Below, piece by piece: positions 26,990 to 34,610 of a stretch of 64,000 nucleotides of DNA. Source of the stretch: Mycolicibacter algericus DSM 45454 (GTDB taxonomy: Bacteria > Actinomycetota > Actinomycetes > Mycobacteriales > Mycobacteriaceae); NCBI RefSeq assembly GCF_002086455.1, contig NZ_MVHC01000005.1, positions 94,001 to 158,000 of the forward strand, written 5' to 3'. The position numbers were made by a program, and so were the translations under genes. The notes beneath the pieces are model-generated. The model worked only from the letters and a program-made list of their open reading frames with translations, made no database searches and was not told where the DNA came from. The first letter of the stretch is position 1. Every line of letters starts with the position of its first letter.

Positions 26990-27777
26990 TGACACCCGAC
27001 ACCGACGTGCTGCTGCGCACCGATCGCGACGGGGTGCGGACCCTCATCCTGAACCGGCCCGCCCGCAAGAACGCGATCAACCCGCAGCTGTGGCGGGCGC
27101 TGCGCGATGCGCTGCGCGATGCCGCCGACGACCGCGACTTGCGCGCCCTGGTCATCACCGGCGCGGGCGGCGCGTTCTGTTCGGGCGCGGACATCGGCAC
27201 CGGTGACGACACCCACCCGGTGCACAAGCTGCAGCGGCTCACCGACGTCGCGCTGGCGCTGCACGAGCTGACGATCCCGACCATCGCCAAGGTGACCGGG
27301 GTGGCGGTCGGGGCGGGCTGGAACCTGGCGCTGGGCTGCGATCTGGTGGTCGCCACACCGGAATCGACGTTCTGCCAGATCTTCTCGAAGCGGGGTCTGT
27401 CGATCGACCTGGCCGGTTCGTGGCTATTGCCCAAGATCGTCGGCCTGCAGCAGGCCAAGCGGTTGGCGCTGCTGGCCGAGACCATCGACGCCACCGAAGC
27501 CCAGGCGCTGAACCTGGTGACGTGGGTGATCGGCGCCGGTGAGATCGACGGGTTCGTCGACGATCTCGCCGACCGGCTGGCCGCCGGCCCGCCGCGGGCG
27601 CTGGCGCAGACCAAGGCGCTGCTCAATCAGGGCGCCGACGCTACCCTGCCCGAGGCACTGGCCAACGAATCCCGAGCCCAGTTAGTCAATTTCGCGGGAA
27701 CCGACGCCGCGGAAGCCTATGCGGCCTTCGCCGAGAAGCGGACACCACGCTTCAGCGGCGGATGGCCTGCCAAGTGA
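26989..27777 (+). CDS. Enoyl-CoA hydratase/isomerase family protein (PaaG-like)
   Basis: A 262-residue crotonase. Oxyanion-hole segments are FCSGADIG (residues 63-70) and GVAVGAGWNLALGCD (104-118). The hydratase glutamates are replaced by Asn112 and Phe132, but Asp140 in GLSIDLAGSWLLP sits at the position of the catalytic Asp of PaaG and dienoyl-CoA isomerases. Double-bond isomerisation is therefore likelier than hydration. It is translationally coupled to the CoA-transferase before it and lies 13 bp from the thiolase gene. Confidence 0.88.
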   Translation: MTPDTDVLLRTDRDGVRTLILNRPARKNAINPQLWRALRDALRDAADDRDLRALVITGAGGAFCSGADIGTGDDTHPVHKLQRLTDVALALHELTIPTIAKVTGVAVGAGWNLALGCDLVVATPESTFCQIFSKRGLSIDLAGSWLLPKIVGLQQAKRLALLAETIDATEAQALNLVTWVIGAGEIDGFVDDLADRLAAGPPRALAQTKALLNQGADATLPEALANESRAQLVNFAGTDAAEAYAAFAEKRTPRFSGGWPAK

Positions 27778-27790
27778 GATCGGAGTAGAG

Positions 27791-28936
27791 ATGCGACCAA
27801 CGGTGATCGTGGGGGCGGTGCGCACCCCGGTCGGCAAACGCAACGGCGGCCTGGCCGGCACGCATGCCGCGGACCTGTCCGCGATCGTGCTCAACGAGCT
27901 GATGCAGCGAACCGGGGTCGACCCGGGAGTCGTCGACGACGTGGTGTGGGGTTGTGTGTCGCAGGTCGGCGACCAGTCCTCCAACATCGGCCGGTACGCG
28001 GTGCTGGCCGCGGGCTGGCCCGAGGCCATCCCGGGCACCACGGTCAACCGGGCGTGCGGCTCCAGTCAGCAGGCGCTGGACTTCGCGGTACAGGCGGTGA
28101 TGTCGGGGCAGCAGGACGTCGTCGTTGCCGGCGGTGTCGAGGTCATGAGCCGGGTCCCGCTCGGTGCGGCCCGGGCCACCGGGGAGCCCTACGGCCCCAA
28201 AGCTCTGGCGCGCTATGACGGCTTCCAGTTCAACCAGGGCATCGGCGCCGAGATGATTTGTGAGAAATGGGGTTTCGACCGCACCAGGGTCGACGAGTAC
28301 TCGGCGCGCTCGCATGAGCGGGCCGCCGCCGCGCAGGATGCCGGGGCGTTTCGCGACCAGATCGTCCCGGTCGTCACCGAAGGTGGGGTGGTGGACGCCG
28401 ACGAGGGCATCCGCCGCGGCACCACCGCCGAGAAGCTGGCCGGACTCAAGCCGGCCTTTCGGGACGACGGAATGATCCACGCCGGCAACTCCTCGCAGAT
28501 ATCCGACGGCGCCGCAGCACTGTTGGTGATGAGCGAGGACGAGGCCGCCCGGCGCGGGCTGACCCCGCTGGTGCGCTATACCGCCGGCGCGGTCACCGGC
28601 GCCGACCCGGTGCTGATGCTCACCGGGCCCATTCCGGCCACCGAGAAGGTGCTCAAACGCGCGGGGCTGCACATAGCCGACATCGGTGTGTTCGAGGTCA
28701 ACGAGGCGTTCGCCCCGGTGCCGCTGGCGTGGTTGGCCGAGACCGGCGCCGACGAGGAGCTGCTCAACCCGGTGGGCGGGGCGATCGCACTGGGCCATCC
28801 GCTCGGCGCTTCCGGCGCGGTGCTGATGATCCGGATGATCAACCACATGCGCGACAACGGAATTCGGTACGGACTGCAGACCATGTGCGAGGGCGGCGGG
28901 ACCGCCAACGCCACGATCGTCGAACTCGTCGGCTAG
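27791..28936 (+). CDS. Acetyl-CoA C-acyltransferase (thiolase)
   Basis: A 381-residue classical thiolase with a complete catalytic set: nucleophile Cys89 in NRACGSSQQALDFA, the histidine of GGAIALGHPLGASG and the second cysteine in TMCEGGGTANATI. It would cleave a 3-ketoacyl-CoA to acetyl- or propionyl-CoA. ATG 27791 is chosen because the thiolase fold begins directly after it (PTVIVGAVRTPVGK). It is the thiolytic step of the 24.6-30.1 kb operon, in contrast to the atypical thiolase-like protein at 6541. Confidence 0.93.
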   Translation: MRPTVIVGAVRTPVGKRNGGLAGTHAADLSAIVLNELMQRTGVDPGVVDDVVWGCVSQVGDQSSNIGRYAVLAAGWPEAIPGTTVNRACGSSQQALDFAVQAVMSGQQDVVVAGGVEVMSRVPLGAARATGEPYGPKALARYDGFQFNQGIGAEMICEKWGFDRTRVDEYSARSHERAAAAQDAGAFRDQIVPVVTEGGVVDADEGIRRGTTAEKLAGLKPAFRDDGMIHAGNSSQISDGAAALLVMSEDEAARRGLTPLVRYTAGAVTGADPVLMLTGPIPATEKVLKRAGLHIADIGVFEVNEAFAPVPLAWLAETGADEELLNPVGGAIALGHPLGASGAVLMIRMINHMRDNGIRYGLQTMCEGGGTANATIVELVG

Positions 28937-28966
28937 GCCGGCCGGATCGGCTAAGGAGACACCGTC

Positions 28967-30115
28967 ATGCAGCGCGTGCTGTTCACCGAAGACCACGAGG
29001 CGTTCCGGGCGCTGGCCCGTGACTTCGTCGAGAAGCACGTGGTGCCCGAATACCCCAACTGGGAGAAGGCCGGCCGGATGCCGCGCGCGGTCTTCGAGCA
29101 GCTGGGCTCGCTGGGGATGCTCGGCATGGCGATCCCCGAGGAGTACGGCGGCGCGGGCATCGACGACTACCGCTACAACGTGGTGCTGCAGGAGGAGGCG
29201 GCCCGCGCGCTGGTCACACTGTCCACGGTGCGCACCCAACTCGAGGTGATCCTGCCGTACTTCCTGCACTACGCCAACGACGAGCAGCGGGCGCGCTGGT
29301 TTCCCGGGCTGGCCGCCGGCACGCTGCTGACGGCGATCGCGATGACCGAGCCGGGCACCGGATCGGATCTGGCCGGGATGCGCACCACCGCGGTGCGCGA
29401 CGGCGACGACTACATCCTCAACGGGGCGAAGACGTTCATCACCGGCGGCATTCAGGCGGATCTGGTGATCGTGGTGGCCCGCACCGCCACCGACCCCGAC
29501 AACCGCCGCGCCGGGCTGACGCTGCTGGTGGTCGAGGACGGCATGCCCGGCTTCGCCCGAGGCCGCGAACTGGACAAGATGGGCTGCAAGGTCCAGGACA
29601 CCGCCGAATTGTCCTTCACCGATGTGCGGGTTCCGATGGCCAACCGGCTGGGGGCCGACGGCGAGGCCTTCAGCTACCTGGGCCACAACCTGGCCCAGGA
29701 ACGACTCACCGTGGCGGTCGGCTCGGTGGCGCAGTCCCGTTCGGCGCTGGCCGCCACTATCGATTATGTGAAGAACCGGAACGTGTTCGGCTCACCGGTC
29801 GCGTCGTTCCAGAACACCAAGTTCGAACTGGCCGCGGTCTCCACCGAGATCGAGGCCGCTCAATGCATGCTCGATAGGGCGGTCATCGAGCACGTCGATG
29901 GCAAGCTTTCGGGCGCCGACGCCGCTCGGGTGAAACTGTTCTGCACCGAGATGCAGGCCCGGGTCATCGATCGCTGCCTGCAGTTGTTCGGCGGCTACGG
30001 CTACATGATGGAATACCCGATCGCGCGGCTCTACACCGACGCGCGGGTGGCCCGGATCTATGCCGGGACCAGCGAGGTGATGAAGATGATCATCGCCAAG
30101 TCGCTGGGGCTCTGA
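28967..30115 (+). CDS. Acyl-CoA dehydrogenase
   Basis: A 382-residue acyl-CoA dehydrogenase, last gene of its operon. FAD motif TAIAMTEPGTGSDLAGMRT (residues about 123-141), substrate motif NGAKTFITGG, helix-G glutamate in LAQERLTVAVGSVAQS, and C-terminal FGGYGYMMEYPIARLY with RIYAGTSEVMKMI, where the YEGT base is Ala. AAGGAG lies 8 bp before the ATG. The helix-G base again points to isovaleryl- or long-chain-type chemistry. Confidence 0.92.
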   Translation: MQRVLFTEDHEAFRALARDFVEKHVVPEYPNWEKAGRMPRAVFEQLGSLGMLGMAIPEEYGGAGIDDYRYNVVLQEEAARALVTLSTVRTQLEVILPYFLHYANDEQRARWFPGLAAGTLLTAIAMTEPGTGSDLAGMRTTAVRDGDDYILNGAKTFITGGIQADLVIVVARTATDPDNRRAGLTLLVVEDGMPGFARGRELDKMGCKVQDTAELSFTDVRVPMANRLGADGEAFSYLGHNLAQERLTVAVGSVAQSRSALAATIDYVKNRNVFGSPVASFQNTKFELAAVSTEIEAAQCMLDRAVIEHVDGKLSGADAARVKLFCTEMQARVIDRCLQLFGGYGYMMEYPIARLYTDARVARIYAGTSEVMKMIIAKSLGL

Positions 30116-30185
30116 GACGGTCTCGCGCCGCGGTTGTGAGTCCGTAACCAAAGATTCTTCGATGAGACCCTTGTCACAGCGCGCA

Positions 30186-30217
30186 AACCAACCTACTGTG
30201 TGTTCACTTGGTTGGTT
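30186..30217. promoter_or_regulatory. Inverted repeat upstream of a TetR gene, probable autoregulatory site
   Basis: AACCAACC (30186-30193) and GGTTGGTT (30210-30217) are perfect 8-bp arms separated by 16 bp, ending 15 bp before the GTG start of the TetR gene. TetR proteins usually bind palindromes in their own promoter. The sequence differs from the TGAGAATG motif, so this regulator probably has a separate target set. Confidence 0.55.
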
Positions 30218-30232
30218 GATCGAAGGAGACCG

Positions 30233-30847
30233 GTGACCTCACCCCGGCCGTACGCCACACTGCTCGCCAAAGGCGAGGACCGCAGGCAGCGGATTCTGTT
30301 GGCAGCCGAGCACCTGCTGGCCCGCAACGGCTGGCGCAACACCTCGCTGGCGCAGATCGCCCGCAACGCCGGGGTCAGCGCGGCGGGCCTGCTGCACCAC
30401 TTCGCGTCCAAGGAACAGCTGCTGCACGCGGTGCTCGACGCCCGCGACGCCGACGACGACACGCACGCCGACCGCAGCGGCGACCTCATCGAGGAGATCC
30501 AACGGGTAGCCGACCGATTCACCCGGGCACCCGAGTTGGTCGGAACCTTCACCGTGCTGCTCGCCGAGAACGTGCTGCCCGAGGCGCCGCTGCACGATCG
30601 GATGCTCAAGCGCTACCACGCCGCGGTCGCCATCGTCGCCGACCTGATCCGCTGCGGCCAGGACTCCGGCCGCTACCGCACGGATTTCGACCCGGCCATC
30701 AAGGCCGCAGAGATTCTCGCCTTTATCAACGGAATGGAGATGTCATGGCTACTGGATCCCTCGATACCGCTGGCCGAGGTGTTCACGGCCTACACGGAAA
30801 CACTGGCCCGCGACTTCGCTCCACTGGAAAAGGACGTCCTGCAATGA
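30233..30847 (+). CDS. TetR-family transcriptional regulator
   Basis: A 204-residue TetR protein. The HTH occupies residues about 18-62 (ILLAAEHLLARNGWRNTSLAQIARNAGVSAAGLLHHFASKEQLL), followed by a helical effector domain. GTG 30233 is chosen because GAAGGAG lies 5 bp upstream; earlier in-frame codons would overlap the inverted repeat. It is the first gene of a unit continuing into two unknown genes and a DoxX gene, with a 4-bp overlap to the next. Confidence 0.9.
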   Translation: MTSPRPYATLLAKGEDRRQRILLAAEHLLARNGWRNTSLAQIARNAGVSAAGLLHHFASKEQLLHAVLDARDADDDTHADRSGDLIEEIQRVADRFTRAPELVGTFTVLLAENVLPEAPLHDRMLKRYHAAVAIVADLIRCGQDSGRYRTDFDPAIKAAEILAFINGMEMSWLLDPSIPLAEVFTAYTETLARDFAPLEKDVLQ

Positions 30848-31380
30848 CCCCCGACCCCGACATGCGGTACCGGTTCGACATCGTCGGCCACAGTGTCGTC
30901 GACATCGTCACGGCGGCGGGCGGCTGGCTCTACGACCGCGCGACGGCGGGCTGGGACGTCAGCGTGATGATGCTCGATGCCTTCGAGGGCACCGACACCC
31001 GCCCGCTGCAGATCCTCGGCGCCCGGGTGCTGGACCTGGCGTCGGTGCTCACCCACTGGGAGCAGTGGCCGCACCCGCAGACCATCGCCGTCTGCGCCGA
31101 GATGTTCGACGGCCACGCACGCGTGCGCCAGGGCGTGCTCGACGCGCTGGAACACAGCAGCACCGAGGTGACGCTGTGGGGCGACGTGCCGGCCGAGTTG
31201 GATCGCGACGTCGACACCCGCCAGCACCGGCTCAGCGCGGCAGCCCGTGCGTTCAAGGCCCAGGCGCTGCGAGCGGCGGGCATCGACCCGAAAGGCGTTG
31301 CCGGATCCGGTCACGTCGAGATGTTCCGCTGCGGGCCGGCGTGTGCGTCGGTCGCGGCAGACTTGAGCCCGGCGAGTTGA
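30844..31380 (+). CDS. Conserved hypothetical protein downstream of TetR
   Basis: A 178-residue soluble protein I do not recognise. It starts MTPDPDMRYRFDIVGHSVVDIVTAAGGWLYDRATAGW and contains LQILGARVLDLASVL and a His- and Arg-rich C-terminal half (DVDTRQHRLSAAARAFKAQALRA). No signal peptide, membrane segment or known catalytic motif is visible. The ATG overlaps the TetR stop by 4 bp, so it is very likely co-regulated and possibly linked to the TetR ligand. Confidence 0.7.
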   Translation: MTPDPDMRYRFDIVGHSVVDIVTAAGGWLYDRATAGWDVSVMMLDAFEGTDTRPLQILGARVLDLASVLTHWEQWPHPQTIAVCAEMFDGHARVRQGVLDALEHSSTEVTLWGDVPAELDRDVDTRQHRLSAAARAFKAQALRAAGIDPKGVAGSGHVEMFRCGPACASVAADLSPAS

Positions 31381-31396
31381 GCGGCGCGATCGCACA

Positions 31397-32095
31397 TTGA
31401 CCGAGAACGTGCCGCTGTCGCGTTCCCTGGTGCTGGTGACCGATTATCGGGTTCCGGATCCGGCCAGGGTCTGGCCGCTGTTGCAGCGCCACCGCGACAG
31501 CCTGGCTCACCTGGGCGCCAGCCACGTGCTGGTCTACACCTCGTCGGTCGATCCCGGCCGGGTGCTGGCACTGATGTCGATCCGCGCCGCGCAGCCGGTC
31601 ACCGATCTGCTCCGCGACGAGGCGTTCATGGCCTGGTTCGACGCGGTCGGCGTCGACGACATCCCCGCCGTCTTCGCCGGTTCGCTGGCGGAGCGCATCG
31701 AGCTGGCCGACAGTTCGAGCCTGACTGAACCGCCGGCCGAACCGCCGGGCGTGGTCGTCGCGGCGGTGGCCGAAGTCGTCGACGCCGAGGCGCTCATCGA
31801 CCATGTCCACGACACCGCGGACGCCTTCGCTGCGGCCGGCATCCGGAAGGTCTTGATATTCCAGGCCTTTGACAATCCTCGCGAGGTGTTCATGCTGCAG
31901 GAGGCCGCTGAGGAAGTGGGCGAGGCCGGCGCCGGGCAGTGGATCAGCCAACCTGAGTTCGCCGCCGAGTGGGTCACCCGGGCCGGGGTCGGCGTCTACC
32001 CGCCGGTTTTCGTCGGCCGGCTGGCGCACCTGATGCGCGTGGCGGATCAGCAAGAGGACCAAGAAGATCGAGCAGAAGGAGAACCCATTCGATGA
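31397..32095 (+). CDS. Hypothetical protein with two similar halves (dimeric alpha/beta-barrel-like)
   Basis: A 232-residue protein starting at a TTG. It appears to consist of two related units of about 95 residues. Unit one runs from VLVTDYRVPDPARVWPLLQRH to DDIPAVFAGSLAERIEL; unit two runs from VVVAAVAEVVDAEALIDHVHD to YPPVFVGRLAHLMRV. Each has the length and alternating pattern of a ferredoxin-like alpha/beta barrel domain. The linker SSSLTEPPAEPPG resembles the reverse reading of the 56-bp repeat (SSSLAEPPG). Function unknown; it lies between the TetR unit and a DoxX gene, overlapping the latter by 4 bp. Confidence 0.65.
   Translation: MTENVPLSRSLVLVTDYRVPDPARVWPLLQRHRDSLAHLGASHVLVYTSSVDPGRVLALMSIRAAQPVTDLLRDEAFMAWFDAVGVDDIPAVFAGSLAERIELADSSSLTEPPAEPPGVVVAAVAEVVDAEALIDHVHDTADAFAAAGIRKVLIFQAFDNPREVFMLQEAAEEVGEAGAGQWISQPEFAAEWVTRAGVGVYPPVFVGRLAHLMRVADQQEDQEDRAEGEPIR
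31715..31734 (-). repeat. Possible decayed part-copy of the 56-bp repeat
   Basis: TCGAGCCTGACTGAACCGCC matches one end of the 56-bp repeat (read on plus as in the copy at 36389-36444) at 18 of 20 positions, and the encoded SSSLTEPP parallels SSSLAEPP of that copy. The remaining two thirds of the repeat cannot be traced. It falls in the linker between the two halves of the host protein. Chance similarity is possible. Confidence 0.35.
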
Positions 32096-32598
32096 CCGCT
32101 TACGGCGTGGGACTGTTGATCGTGCGGCTCTGCCTGGGCCTGACCATGGCCGCGCACGGCTACAACAAGATCTTCTCCGGGGGCCGGATCCCCGGCACCG
32201 CACGGTGGTTCGACAGCATCGGTATGCGGCCCGGTCTCTTCCACGCCCGGGTGGCCGCCGGAACCGAGATCGCCGCCGGGCTGGGCCTGGCCGCCGGCCT
32301 GCTCACGCCGATTCCTGCGGCGGGCTTCGTCGCCCTGATGCTGGTGGCGGCCTGGACAGTACACCGCGACAACGGCTTCTTCATCGTCAAGAGCGGCTGG
32401 GAGTACAACCTGGTACTGGCCGCCGTCGCGGTCGGCATCGCCATGCTCGGCGCCGGGCCGCTCAGCCTGGACCACCTGCTGTTCGGGCAGAACTGGTGCG
32501 ACGGGTGGACCGGGCTGCTGATCGCGGCCGGGCTCGGGCTCGCCGGTGGCATCGGCCAACTGCTGGTGTTCTACCGGCCGGTGCGCGAGCGGGCCTGA
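32092..32598 (+). CDS. DoxX-family integral membrane protein
   Basis: A 168-residue protein with four hydrophobic segments (residues about 5-25, 60-80, 85-100 plus 105-122, and 140-160). The pattern GLLIVRLCLGLTMAAHGYNKIFSGG and GTEIAAGLGLAAGLLTPI is typical of the DoxX/SURF4 family. Members are small quinone- or redox-linked membrane proteins whose biochemical role is poorly defined. It is coupled by a 4-bp overlap to the preceding gene. Confidence 0.85.
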   Translation: MTAYGVGLLIVRLCLGLTMAAHGYNKIFSGGRIPGTARWFDSIGMRPGLFHARVAAGTEIAAGLGLAAGLLTPIPAAGFVALMLVAAWTVHRDNGFFIVKSGWEYNLVLAAVAVGIAMLGAGPLSLDHLLFGQNWCDGWTGLLIAAGLGLAGGIGQLLVFYRPVRERA

Positions 32599-32608
32599 CC
32601 GCCCGCGG

Positions 32609-32911
32609 TCAGTCGCTGGCCGGCAGCGGCTTGGCTTCCTTGAGGGCCAACGGCACGGTGCCGACGCTCAGGGCACCGGCGCCGGCCTTGGTCACCAAGA
32701 CCTCGGCGCCGGCGTCGTCGACGTAGCGCTTGCCCATCACCGCGCCGCCGGCGAAGTCGGGATCCAGGGTCGCCTCCGGCGAGGCGCTGTCCTCCAGGGG
32801 CACCATCGGGGCCCCACCGGCGCGCAGGTCATCGAGGCTGTCGGCGGTCTTCACCACGATGACCTGGGTGTCGCACACCTGGCTCTTCAGACGGGTACCG
32901 GACTTGATCAT
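32609..32911 (-). CDS. Small conserved hypothetical protein next to a FadD gene
   Basis: A 100-residue acidic protein. It starts MIKSGTRLKSQVCDTQVIVVKTADSLDDLRAGG and ends with a strand-rich KRYVDDAGAEVLVTKAGAGALSVG segment. No domain is recognised; it looks like a small beta-barrel. It lies 43 bp downstream of the FadD gene on the same strand, so it probably shares its transcript and regulation. Translation from ATG 32911 is supported by codon bias and by lack of a longer sensible frame. Confidence 0.65.
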   Translation of the reverse strand: MIKSGTRLKSQVCDTQVIVVKTADSLDDLRAGGAPMVPLEDSASPEATLDPDFAGGAVMGKRYVDDAGAEVLVTKAGAGALSVGTVPLALKEAKPLPASD

Positions 32912-32954
32912 TGCGTTCCTTCGGCTTGGAAAACGAGGTGGACTACTTCGCGGC

Positions 32955-34499
32955 TTACAGGTCGTCGAGGAGTTCCCGGCGCAGCACCTTGCCGGTCGGG
33001 GTGGTCGGCAGCTCCGAGCGGAAGACGATCCGATCCGGGGTGCGCGATCCTCGCAGCTGCTCTCGAACATACTCGCGCAGCGCCTCCGGCTCCGGTGACG
33101 CACCGGGCGCCGCAACCACGCACGCGACGATGATCTGGCCCCACTCCGGATCCGGGGCGCCGACCACGGCGACCTCACGGACCTGCGGGTGCTCGACCAG
33201 CACGTCCTCGATCTCGGCGGGCGCGATGTTCTCGCCGCCGCGGATGATGGTGTCGTCGGAGCGGCCGACAATGTACAGGTATCCCTCATCGTCCAGCACG
33301 GCGAGATCACGGGTCGGGAACCAGCCGTCGGCGTCGAGCACCGACCCCATGCCGGTGTAGGTGCCGGAGACCTGCTCGCCCCGGAGGAACAACTCGCCGG
33401 GCTCTCCGGCCGCAACCGGCCGGCCCTCGTCGTCGCGGATGACCACCTCGATGCCCGGGACCGGGCGGCCGACCGACCCCAGCCGCTTGCGGACGGCTTC
33501 GTCGGTGGCCGCGTACGCCGTGCGGTGGTCGTCGGGGGTGAGCACCGCGACCGTCGAACTGGTCTCGGTCAGGCCGTAGGCGTTGACGAAGCCGACGTCG
33601 GGCAGCAGGTCCAGCGCCCGGCGCACCAACGGCAGCGCAACCTTGGAGCCACCGTAGGCCAGGTTGCGCAGCGTCGGCAGTGGAGCCGGGTGGGCTTCCA
33701 GTTCCGACACGATGCGCTCCAGCATCGTCGGGACGACGGTGGCGGTGGTCACCGCCTCATCTTTGACCAGCCGGATCCACTCGGCGGGGCTGAAGCGACG
33801 CAGATAGACCGACTTGCGTCCGGCGTAGAGGTTGCTCAGCGCCGCTCCGACACCGGCGATGTGGTAGGGCGGCACGCAGATCAGCGCCGCGTCCTCGGGG
33901 CCCGCCGAACCGAACTCGACGGTCTGAGTGATGTAACTGGTCAGGTTGTTGTGGGTCAGCTCAACGGCTTTGGGCGCCGAGGTGGTACCCGAGGTGAACA
34001 GCACGACCGCGACGTCGTCGGGGTCCGGCCACTGCACCTCCGGGGTGGTGGTGCGCGCCCGGGCGCAGAAGGTGGCCGAATCGATCGGGCCGATCCCGAT
34101 GTCGCCGGGTTTATGCGGCGGTCCCAGCTTTGCCTCTCCTTCGTCGAGCCTTGCTGAACCGCCGGCATCGCCGACCAGGTCGAGGTATTCCTTGTCGACG
34201 ACGACCAGCGGTTGCGGCAGCCGGCCGATCAGCTCGCGCAGCGCCGGGCCGCTGAGCCGGTAGTTGAGCGGGGCGAAGGGCCGCCCGGCCCGCGCCGCGG
34301 AGAACAACAGCAGCGGCAGCATGTCGCCGCCCATCCCGATGTAGGCCACGCTGCTCGCGCCGGTCTCGTTGATCACCCCGGCGCCGGCGTCGGCGAGGGC
34401 ATTGAGTTCGGCGGTGGTGTAGCGGGTGGTCTCCGAGACGACCGCGACCCGGTCTGGGTCGGCCGACACCGCCATTTCCAGCAACAATGAAATGCTCAC
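32955..34499 (-). CDS. Acyl-CoA synthetase (FadD-like) carrying an in-frame repeat insert
   Basis: A 514-residue ANL ligase. Motifs: FTSGTTSAPKAVELTHNN (residues 168-185), NAYGLTETSSTVAVLT, the GSVGRPVPGIEV region, DGWFPTRDLAVLDDEGYL, the hinge GRSDDTIIRGGENIAPAEIED and TPTGKVLRREL. Residues about 113-131 (GGSARLDEGEAKLGPPHKP) interrupt the family pattern between VDKEYLDLVGDA and the region leading to the P-loop. They are encoded by a 56-bp dispersed repeat, presumably a surface loop. GTG 34499 follows GGGGAG by 7 bp. It is divergent from the crotonase operon, with an operator-like site between. Confidence 0.9.
   Translation of the reverse strand: MSISLLLEMAVSADPDRVAVVSETTRYTTAELNALADAGAGVINETGASSVAYIGMGGDMLPLLLFSAARAGRPFAPLNYRLSGPALRELIGRLPQPLVVVDKEYLDLVGDAGGSARLDEGEAKLGPPHKPGDIGIGPIDSATFCARARTTTPEVQWPDPDDVAVVLFTSGTTSAPKAVELTHNNLTSYITQTVEFGSAGPEDAALICVPPYHIAGVGAALSNLYAGRKSVYLRRFSPAEWIRLVKDEAVTTATVVPTMLERIVSELEAHPAPLPTLRNLAYGGSKVALPLVRRALDLLPDVGFVNAYGLTETSSTVAVLTPDDHRTAYAATDEAVRKRLGSVGRPVPGIEVVIRDDEGRPVAAGEPGELFLRGEQVSGTYTGMGSVLDADGWFPTRDLAVLDDEGYLYIVGRSDDTIIRGGENIAPAEIEDVLVEHPQVREVAVVGAPDPEWGQIIVACVVAAPGASPEPEALREYVREQLRGSRTPDRIVFRSELPTTPTGKVLRRELLDDL
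34108..34163 (-). repeat. Dispersed 56-bp in-frame repeat, copy A
   Basis: Read on the minus strand it begins GGCGGTTCAGCAAGG and ends GACCGCCGCATAAACC. It differs from the copy at 36389-36444 at about four positions. It lies inside the FadD gene in the orientation that reads GSARLDEGEAKLGPP. The reading frame stays open through it. The inner ends GGCGGT and ACCGCC are inverted repeats of each other. Confidence 0.88.
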
Positions 34500-34527
34500 C
34501 GCTCGGCTCCCCGTAATCCGTCGTGGA

Positions 34528-34544
34528 TGAGAACGACATTATCA
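34528..34544. promoter_or_regulatory. Operator-like site, copy 4 of the shared 17-bp motif
   Basis: On the minus strand the sequence is TGATAATGTCGTTCTCA, identical at 14 of 17 positions to the palindrome at 24519. It is in the 111-bp gap between the divergent FadD gene (start 34499) and crotonase gene (start 34611), so one bound regulator could affect both. Confidence 0.5.
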
Positions 34545-34610
34545 TTTTGTGGTAGTCGCGCTACGGCAGGAGTCGGTCCGGGGACCGCCATCGGTACGCT
34601 GACGTGCGTC

